IMG/VR virus record: IMGVR_UViG_3300010885_017886
Coordinates: 1-20,094 of that record
Strand: one strand, 5' to 3'
Source: a virus
DNA length: 20,094 bases
Both the position numbers and the translations under genes were made by a program. Positions 14,297-20,094 of this stretch are shown in pieces. The notes beneath the pieces are model-generated. The model searched no databases, was not told the origin of the DNA, and worked only from the letters and a program-made list of their open reading frames with translations. Position 1 is the first letter of the stretch, and the number at the start of each line of letters is the position of its first letter.

Positions 14297-14574
14297 GTTG
14301 TGCGAATGAATGCGGAACTGCCGCAATTGAACTGTTTCAAGGTATTCCGGGCATTCAAGGCCCCGTAGGGCCACAGGGCCCTCAGGGTTCTCCTGGCGAC
14401 TTAACAGCGCTTCATGGGGATGTTATTTTGTCTGTTGATCAACAGGGTTCTGTTGCAACTGTGACCGGCATTCAGACCATCCCAGTTTCTGAAGTGCATC
14501 CTACGGGCACTCAATTTCTCCAGTACAACGGCATTCGTTGGACTCCAACCACATTTGACGCAGGCACCTATTAG
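14293..14574 (+). CDS. Short collagen-like fibre protein
   Basis: This 93-residue protein has two N-terminal cysteines (C3, C7), a helical lead, then six Gly-X-Y triplets (residues 17-34, beginning GIPGIQGPVGPQGPQGSPGD). A short beta region with HPTGTQFLQYNGIRWTPT follows. The triplets should form a trimeric collagen-like stalk. The ending matches a module (P-T-x-G-Q/x-x-L-x-W/Y-N..W-x-P) found in the next genes, so it is probably part of the same fibre system. It overlaps the previous gene by ATGA; the next gene starts two bases after its stop. Confidence 0.8.
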   Translation: MSCANECGTAAIELFQGIPGIQGPVGPQGPQGSPGDLTALHGDVILSVDQQGSVATVTGIQTIPVSEVHPTGTQFLQYNGIRWTPTTFDAGTY

Positions 14575-14576
14575 TT

Positions 14577-15503
14577 ATGAGCAATCCGATCATTCCAAAA
14601 CGCAACATCGTTGCAACTTCTCAGCTTGCTCCGCTTAATGGAGATCTTCAGCTTGCCGAGCTTGCCGTTAATACCGCGACCAATAAGGTTTTCCTAAAAG
14701 GAAACGCTGGGGTTTACGAAGTTGCGTCTGACAAGGTTGCCACGTCTCAGCTAACCACTGCAAAAGTAGCTGGTGGCGTTCCCGTGCTCGATGGTAACGG
14801 GTATTTGTCCACAGCCCAGATTGCTGCGCTTAACACAACTCAACTCGCGTGCCTTACGACTGGGGCTCTTGCCAACCTGGTGCCGCAACTCGGAAGTGAT
14901 GGGAAAATCTCGGCGGCTCAGCTTCCTCCTATTGTTACAGGAGCGCTGGTTTATAAAGGCGCATGGGTGCCAAACACGAATCCCGTACTTGTTAGCGGAG
15001 TCGGCACAAAAGGCGATTACTATATCGCAACCGCAGATGCAACGATCACTCCCGTAGACGGTCACGCTAAGATCCTGGCTGGGGATATGATGGCCTACAA
15101 TGGTGTGGGCTGGGACCTATTGCACGGTGCCACTAGCGAAGTGATTAGCGTAAATTCGCAGCTCCCAGTAAATGGCAACGTGGTGCTAAATGCCGCCAAT
15201 GTTGGGGCCGTTGCTACATCCGAGCTGACGACCGCAGCGGTGGCTTCTGGCGTTCCGCAGCTTACTGACGCAGGCAAACTTTCAACCTCTCAGCTCATTG
15301 CCGCAACCACTTCCGAACTGGGGTCCATCAAGGTTGGTTCTGGTCTTGCCATTGATGGCAATGGAGTTGTGAGTGTTACGGGATCGGCTTACCAATTGCC
15401 AATCGCAACCGCGTTTGCCCTGGGTGGCATTAAAGCATCCGCATCAATTGACGTTGATGGTGTGACTGGTGCCGCAACCGTAGCAACTGCTGGAGTCTAC
15501 TAA
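14577..15503 (+). CDS. Tail fibre / adhesin protein with repeat modules
   Basis: This 308-residue protein is built from common phage-fibre units. Residues 1-50 (MSNPIIPKRN.., LQLAELAVNTATNKVFLKGN) look like an attachment module shared with the next gene. A 32-residue unit appears twice (54-85 and 212-243): VATSQLTTAKVAGGVPVL and VATSELTTAAVASGVPQL, each followed by GKLST-like text. Residues about 126-182 (YKGAWVPNTNP.. GTKGDYYIA.. AGDMMAYNGVGWDLL) are a well-known small fibre domain. EVISVNSQLPVNGNVVLNAA with NVGAV is the familiar V-x-SVN-G fibre motif. The C-terminal 40 residues (YQLPIATAFALGGIKASASI) are also common in fibres. It is likely part of the receptor-binding apparatus. Confidence 0.85.
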   Translation: MSNPIIPKRNIVATSQLAPLNGDLQLAELAVNTATNKVFLKGNAGVYEVASDKVATSQLTTAKVAGGVPVLDGNGYLSTAQIAALNTTQLACLTTGALANLVPQLGSDGKISAAQLPPIVTGALVYKGAWVPNTNPVLVSGVGTKGDYYIATADATITPVDGHAKILAGDMMAYNGVGWDLLHGATSEVISVNSQLPVNGNVVLNAANVGAVATSELTTAAVASGVPQLTDAGKLSTSQLIAATTSELGSIKVGSGLAIDGNGVVSVTGSAYQLPIATAFALGGIKASASIDVDGVTGAATVATAGVY

Positions 15504-15505
15504 GT

Positions 15506-17059
15506 ATGTCATTCCCGATCATCCCTAAACTCAATTCGGCCCCAGGGGCTGGCGCGCCCGCAACGCTTACTCTTGGGGAACTTGCCGCAAACCGCTCGAC
15601 GGCCACGCTCTACATGGGCACTGATACGGGAGTTCAGGAGTTGGCATTTGCGGGAACATTGGGTGGGACTGCGGTCAGCAATTTCACGGCAGATGGCGGC
15701 ACATCATTTTCGCCTATCAACGGATACACATCGACAAATATTAACGCCTATTTGGTAAGCGTTGGCGGAATTGAGCAGAGGCCAACAGTTGATTGGACAG
15801 TCTCTGATGCAAACGGTGGAACTGTTGTTTTTGCTTCTGCACCGCCCTCTGGTGTGACAATTATCGTGCGTGCGGTTGTTGCAGGCTCTGGCGGTGGCGG
15901 CGGTGGCGGCACTGACATTGGTGGCCGCGCATGGTCCGGCACTGCAACGTACACTGAGGGTGACTTGGTTGCCACATCGCAACGCGAGACGTGGATCTGC
16001 ATTCAGGCAAACAATATTGGCAACGACCCAGCAACATCGCCAACATGGTGGGCGCCTCAACCCGCAGATGCGGTTTCATTGCAGCTCAGGCCGCTGGCAG
16101 CAACGGCGCCAACAGATGGGCAGGCAATTGTTTGGGATGACACCAATACGACATGGAGGCCTGGAACAGTCAGCGGCGGCGGCGGAAACGCCACGCAGTT
16201 ACAAGGGCGCAGCATTGCAACAACAGCGCCAACGGCTGGGCAGGTTCTGGCGTGGAATGCGACAACATCTAAATGGGAACCTACTGGCGGTGGCGGAACT
16301 ATTACTTTCGACACTGTTGGAACGCATTATTTTTCGGTGCCAGCAAACGCTCGCTGGGCAAGGGTGCAAGCAACGGCTGGCGATGGCACAAACGGCAGCA
16401 ATGGCACGGGGACTAATGGTGAGTATGGGTCAACGGACGAAAACGGGTATGCTGTTCGAGGTGCAAACGGAACGGATGTTTCAGGCACCGCTGGGGCCGT
16501 TGGAAAATCAATAAAAATTGCATCAGCAACTATAGCGAGCGGCGGATCGGCTGGCGATACTGGAGGCACAGGATATGGCGGGGGAGGGGGTGGTGGCACT
16601 GGGGGGAATTCAGCCGGGGATAATGATCCAAACACTTGGGGCCGAGATGGAAATGGGCCACTTTCTGGAAAAGGGGGGACTTATATTGCGGGGGGGAACG
16701 CAGGCGGCGGAAATGCTACGGCTGGGGCTCCACCAAACACAGAAACACAATACCAAAGTGGCGGCTCTGGGTATCTTGGCGGCGGAGATGGGGGCAATGG
16801 AGTAGTAGGAGGAAATTACTGGATAACCGGCGGCGGCGGTGGCGGAGAAGATGGAAGCGGCGGCGGTGGGGGTGCTGGTGCTGGGGCTGGGGCTGGGCTT
16901 GGCACTCCAGGCAAAGGCGGAACTGGAAGCGCTGGCGGAATTGGAGGCGTTGGGCAAATCGTTGATGCGCCTTTCAACCTGACGCCCTATGCTGGAGGAT
17001 CATTGATGATTGAAATCACGGCAGGCGCAGGCACCGCCTCTTGCACAATTACTTGGTAA
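15506..17059 (+). CDS. Receptor-binding adhesin with CBM-like domain and glycine-rich tip
   Basis: This 517-residue protein starts with an attachment module like that of the previous gene (MSFPIIPKLN.., LGELAANRSTATLYMG). Residues about 60-123 resemble a fibre domain with NAYLVSVGGIEQRPTVDWTV and SAPPSGVTIIVRAV. Residues about 143-184 (WSGTATYTEGDLVATSQRET, then WICIQANN, PTWWAP) have the Trp/Tyr pattern of CBM5/12 chitin-type carbohydrate-binding modules. Two P-T-x-G-Q units follow (202-220, 242-260), then a long glycine-rich region (about 291-480) like the polyglycine tips of T-even gp38-type adhesins, closing with a beta segment (GGSLMIEITAGAGTASCTIT). The role should be host-surface binding; the target sugar is unknown. 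Confidence 0.83.
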   Translation: MSFPIIPKLNSAPGAGAPATLTLGELAANRSTATLYMGTDTGVQELAFAGTLGGTAVSNFTADGGTSFSPINGYTSTNINAYLVSVGGIEQRPTVDWTVSDANGGTVVFASAPPSGVTIIVRAVVAGSGGGGGGGTDIGGRAWSGTATYTEGDLVATSQRETWICIQANNIGNDPATSPTWWAPQPADAVSLQLRPLAATAPTDGQAIVWDDTNTTWRPGTVSGGGGNATQLQGRSIATTAPTAGQVLAWNATTSKWEPTGGGGTITFDTVGTHYFSVPANARWARVQATAGDGTNGSNGTGTNGEYGSTDENGYAVRGANGTDVSGTAGAVGKSIKIASATIASGGSAGDTGGTGYGGGGGGGTGGNSAGDNDPNTWGRDGNGPLSGKGGTYIAGGNAGGGNATAGAPPNTETQYQSGGSGYLGGGDGGNGVVGGNYWITGGGGGGEDGSGGGGGAGAGAGAGLGTPGKGGTGSAGGIGGVGQIVDAPFNLTPYAGGSLMIEITAGAGTASCTITW

Positions 17060-17068
17060 ACTATTTTT

Positions 17069-20000
17069 ATGGCACTCAACAAACCCACGGGCGACATGCT
17101 CAACGCAGGCAGCGATGTTGCCGCACAAGATCTAGGCACCGCAGCAGCAGGCACCTCCTCTAGCTACGCTCGGGCAGATCACGTTCATAAAAAGCCGACA
17201 GCGGCAGATGTGGGCGCTGTCGCAACTTCGCAACTGGGAATTTCCAATGGAGTCGCCACGCTCGGCAGCACTGGCAAACTTTCGACCGATCAGGTAAACG
17301 CAATCAGCACGGCGGACGTTGTAGGGCTTAGTGCAGCACTAGCGACCAAAGTATCTACCTCACAACTCGGAGCGCTCAGCGGCGTTGCTACGCTCGATGC
17401 TGGTGGTAAACTTACATCCTCGCAGATCCCCGCACTAACGACATCGCAAATCGCACAAATCACTCCCGCAGGAATTGGCGCAGTCGGGACTGGAGATGTG
17501 ATCGCGATTTCTAAAGGCGGCACCGGCAGCACTACGGCTCCGGCGGCTCGTACTGCTTTAGGTATTACCCCTGCTAATATCGGAGCAATTAGCACCGATC
17601 AGCAGGCTGGATTTGCTACGCTGACCGCTGGAACGCTTACAACAACGCAGGCACTTGCATTGACTGGCGATGTGACTTCTGCCGCAGGAACCCCGATTAC
17701 AGTTGTCGGCAAAATCCAAGGCAAAGCAATCTCAAACGCAACGCCTATAACCGGGCAGACGCTTGTCTGGGATGGCGCTCAGTGGGCTCCGGCTACCAGC
17801 AACAATACTGGCGGAGGCGGTGGAGCCAATGGGCTCACATATTATTTCAATCAGGCGACCGCAGCAGATGCGCCTGTAACCAATATCCCTGGCACGCCGC
17901 ATCAACTGGGGCGCAGTGGCGAAGTAGCGCAGACCACAATTACGACTGGCACTCTTCCTCGAAACACTTGGACGCAAATCGCAGGTTTTGTGACTGAAAC
18001 TGCCCCGCAAGATCCGGCGACCATCCTTATCCCCGCAGGTTTGTGGGACACAAATTTCTGGTGTTTTGGAGACGCCGGAACTAGCATTCGCGCAGTGGCT
18101 TATATTTATAGCCTCGCTGGTGGCGGCACGCTCACTGCTCTCGGCTCGCCATCCAGTTCGCAGGTAATCAACGGCACTTCTGCTCAGTACTCGCTTTCGG
18201 TTTTGGTGCCGCAGACAGCGGTGTTGGCGACGGATCGTATTTACATCGCGCTCGAAGCCTACGCGACTGGTAATAATCACACCGTAACCGCGCAGTTTGG
18301 CGACAGTACGCCATCGCATATTCACACATCGCTACCGCTTGTTGGGGGGACGGGGTTGTGGAAGAATATCAGTGGTGCGTTGCAATCGCCAGCGACTCTT
18401 CTTTTTAATGCCGATGTGGACCCTGCCGCAGCAATTGCAGTCAGCAAAATCTCGGGGCTTGCTGCATCAGCAACAACGGATACAACTAACGCCAGCAACA
18501 TCGTAACGGGCACGCTTGGCACGGATCAGTTAGCGAGTATCTCTGGCTTGCCTACTGGCGCACAGGGCAGCGCAACAGTGATCCCCTTGGTAACCGTAGA
18601 TTCCAAAGGGAGAGTCACTGCACTGACGACATCTCAGCTTGCTAGTTATGTTTTGACGGCTGATCTAACAACGGCAGCAACGGCAAACAAAGTGCCCCAG
18701 CTTGATTCCGCTGGGAAACTTTCGACAGCCCAAGTCCCTGCGTTGACTGCTGCGCAGATCGCACAAATCACCCCGGCAGGAATCGGGGCAGTATCAACTA
18801 GCGATGTGATTGCGATCACCAAAGGGGGAACTGGCGCAATTAGCGCATCTGCTGCGCGTACATCTCTAGGAATTACCCCGGCAAATATCGGTGCAGTAAA
18901 CACTGCGGATATTATTGCTATCTCCAACGGAGGAACGGGAGCAACCACTGCATCTGCCGCTCGTACTGCCCTCGGGATTACTCCTGCAAACATTGGAGCA
19001 ATTTCCACAGATCAGCAATCGGGATTTGCAACTCTAACTGGCGGAACTCTAACGACATCTCAAGTTGCCGCATTTACGGGAGATGTCACCAGCACAGCGG
19101 GAAATCCCGCAACAACTGTTGGAAAAATTCAGGGGAGATCGGTATCTGCGACACTGCCAACAGCCGGCCAGGTGCTGACGTGGAACAATGGGACCTCGCA
19201 ATGGGAGCCCACCGCTTCAGCGAGCGGCGGCGTAACAGCCACAGGAACAGGACTCACGGGAACCATTTCAAAGTTTGCTTCCGAGACATCGATTACCAGC
19301 GCAACTGCCGGAACTGATTATCAGGCTGCACTGACGACATCGCAGCCTTTGGCCGTGACCTCTGGGGGAACAGGACTTGGTGGGACTGGGGCCACTTTTG
19401 CTAATGGTCAGCTTTTGATCGGCAATGGCACTGGATTAACCAAAGCCACATTGACGGCCGGCAGCAATGTTACCATCACCAATGCTTCCGGGGCCATCAC
19501 AATTGGCATGACGGCAACGCCAGGCACAGGAACAGTGACCACTAGCGGGTCGCCTGTGTCGGGAAACATGGCAAAGTTCAGTGCGCCCACCGTTGTGACA
19601 ACAGCAACGGCAGGGGTGGATTATCAGGCTCCATTTACAACAGCTCAACCGTTGGCATTGACGTATGGCGGAACTGGCCAAATCACAAATGAACTTGCAC
19701 GCAGCGCGCTTGGAGGCATCCAGAATGCCACTATTCGGCATGGAAGCGCATTATCCTTGCAGAACATTGGCACAATATCTGGCGGAACTTGGACAACCAG
19801 TTCTACTACTCTAACATTTGCAAGTTCTTCAGTCACGCTTGTGCCGGGAATGAGTATTCTTGCAGTTGGACTTACATCAGCCGTCATTAGAACGGTTGAT
19901 AGTCCAACACAAGTTACAATGTCGATAGCGGCAACTTCTGGAGGAAGTGGAACAATTTCAATTTATAATTCAACAGTGTCCACCCTAGTTTCCTCATCCA

Positions 20001-20094
20001 TTGTTGTAATGGACGGACGCACAATGGTTGTTGGCGATGTTGTGTTGCTCTCGGCTCAAACTGCAAATGCACAGAACGGACCTTGGGTGCTTAA
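17069..20094 (+). CDS. Large modular tail fibre protein, truncated at window end
   Basis: An open frame runs from ATG 17069 to the window edge (about 1008 codons) without a stop; the C-terminus lies outside. It opens with a fibre attachment module containing SSYARADHVHKK (D37-H40), a common metal-binding-like H-x-H motif in phage fibres. Repeated GGTG..AAR..LGI units with TPANIGA tails recur at least three times, with a KxGxxxTxQ module between. A beta domain at about residues 255-455 (GLTYYFNQATAADAPVTNIP through DSTPSHIHTSLPLVGGTGLW) is a recognisable fibre domain. The last visible part (DGRTMVVGDVVLLSAQTANA) is another common fibre element. It is probably the longest receptor-binding fibre. 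Confidence 0.85.
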   Translation, partial: MALNKPTGDMLNAGSDVAAQDLGTAAAGTSSSYARADHVHKKPTAADVGAVATSQLGISNGVATLGSTGKLSTDQVNAISTADVVGLSAALATKVSTSQLGALSGVATLDAGGKLTSSQIPALTTSQIAQITPAGIGAVGTGDVIAISKGGTGSTTAPAARTALGITPANIGAISTDQQAGFATLTAGTLTTTQALALTGDVTSAAGTPITVVGKIQGKAISNATPITGQTLVWDGAQWAPATSNNTGGGGGANGLTYYFNQATAADAPVTNIPGTPHQLGRSGEVAQTTITTGTLPRNTWTQIAGFVTETAPQDPATILIPAGLWDTNFWCFGDAGTSIRAVAYIYSLAGGGTLTALGSPSSSQVINGTSAQYSLSVLVPQTAVLATDRIYIALEAYATGNNHTVTAQFGDSTPSHIHTSLPLVGGTGLWKNISGALQSPATLLFNADVDPAAAIAVSKISGLAASATTDTTNASNIVTGTLGTDQLASISGLPTGAQGSATVIPLVTVDSKGRVTALTTSQLASYVLTADLTTAATANKVPQLDSAGKLSTAQVPALTAAQIAQITPAGIGAVSTSDVIAITKGGTGAISASAARTSLGITPANIGAVNTADIIAISNGGTGATTASAARTALGITPANIGAISTDQQSGFATLTGGTLTTSQVAAFTGDVTSTAGNPATTVGKIQGRSVSATLPTAGQVLTWNNGTSQWEPTASASGGVTATGTGLTGTISKFASETSITSATAGTDYQAALTTSQPLAVTSGGTGLGGTGATFANGQLLIGNGTGLTKATLTAGSNVTITNASGAITIGMTATPGTGTVTTSGSPVSGNMAKFSAPTVVTTATAGVDYQAPFTTAQPLALTYGGTGQITNELARSALGGIQNATIRHGSALSLQNIGTISGGTWTTSSTTLTFASSSVTLVPGMSILAVGLTSAVIRTVDSPTQVTMSIAATSGGSGTISIYNSTVSTLVSSSIVVMDGRTMVVGDVVLLSAQTANAQNGPWVL
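17459..17800 (+). repeat. Internal duplication in the large fibre gene, copy 1
   Basis: This 114-codon block runs from ITPAGIGAV to LVWDGAQWAPATS. It matches a second block at 18767-19219 with the same order of submodules (GGTG unit, STDQQ-GFATLT unit, TGDVTS unit, GKIQG, P-x-x-GQ-L unit). Confidence 0.7.
18767..19219 (+). repeat. Internal duplication in the large fibre gene, copy 2
   Basis: This block repeats copy 1 with one extra GGTG unit of about 35 residues (ITPANIGAVNTADIIAIS and onward). The expansion by one unit suggests length change by recombination between repeats. Confidence 0.68.

Noticed and set aside
15870-16965. Long alternate frames in the glycine-rich adhesin (15870-16514, 16636-16965, minus 16327-16635)
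   Set aside because: Out-of-frame readings of GGN-rich DNA give Arg/Trp-, Pro- or Ala-rich text; these are composition artefacts.
17069-20094. Possible CRISPR-like or tandem DNA repeats
   Set aside because: The repeats are in-frame protein modules of variable spacing with diverged DNA, not short identical repeats with spacers.

Overview
The window is the left arm of the late (virion) region of a tailed bacteriophage or prophage. Every gene I can support lies on the + strand in one tightly packed run. Most gaps are under 15 bases or are stop/start overlaps (ATGA, TAATG). The layout follows the lambda head-and-tail order: terminase small subunit, GpA-type terminase large subunit, a possible gpW-like connector, lambda-type portal, S49 prohead protease, scaffold-like coiled coil, HK97-fold coat protein, head-tail joining proteins, tube-like proteins, a tail-assembly chaperone pair, tape measure, then distal tail and fibre genes. 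No integrase, repressor, lysis, tRNA or CRISPR gene is visible. A long-tailed (siphovirus-like) particle is the best inference.

Region by region: 1-102 carries three GTATAC sites just before the small terminase gene, the place where lambda keeps cosB. 103-2369 is the packaging motor. 2370-2536 is the only sizeable non-coding gap and is packed with inverted repeats. 2537-5114 holds the connector candidate, portal and protease, followed by a clear intrinsic terminator at 5143-5175. 5197-7397 holds scaffold candidate, coat and connector proteins. 7402-8463 holds small tail proteins, two of which look like diverged paralogues. 8465-9039 is a tail chaperone pair joined by a textbook -1 frameshift signal. 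9032-11177 has an unrecognised protein and the tape measure. 11182-14296 has poorly recognised distal-tail proteins, including one with three Cys-bracketed repeats. 14293-20094 is a series of adhesin and fibre genes built from shared short modules; the last runs off the window end.

The host cannot be fixed from the sequence. Ribosome-binding sites are almost absent: only the gene at 9032 has a strong GGAGG. Starts instead sit in A/T-rich junctions, as in bacteria that rarely use Shine-Dalgarno pairing (Bacteroidota are the best known). The protein style suggests a host outside the well-studied enterobacteria, possibly Verrucomicrobiota, but this is a guess. Base composition is mixed: a 60-base line inside 13197-13751 has 19 G+C while a line inside the fibre gene at 14577 has 37, which suggests mosaic origins.

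The strongest unannotated signal is the frameshift site at 8800-8851: heptamer G GGA AAC directly before the TAG stop, a 5-base spacer, and a perfect 11-bp stem. Also notable are the terminase-proximal GTATAC array, the structured gap after the large terminase, and a recurring hairpin plus GTTTA(C)A arrangement 21-22 bases before four start codons.
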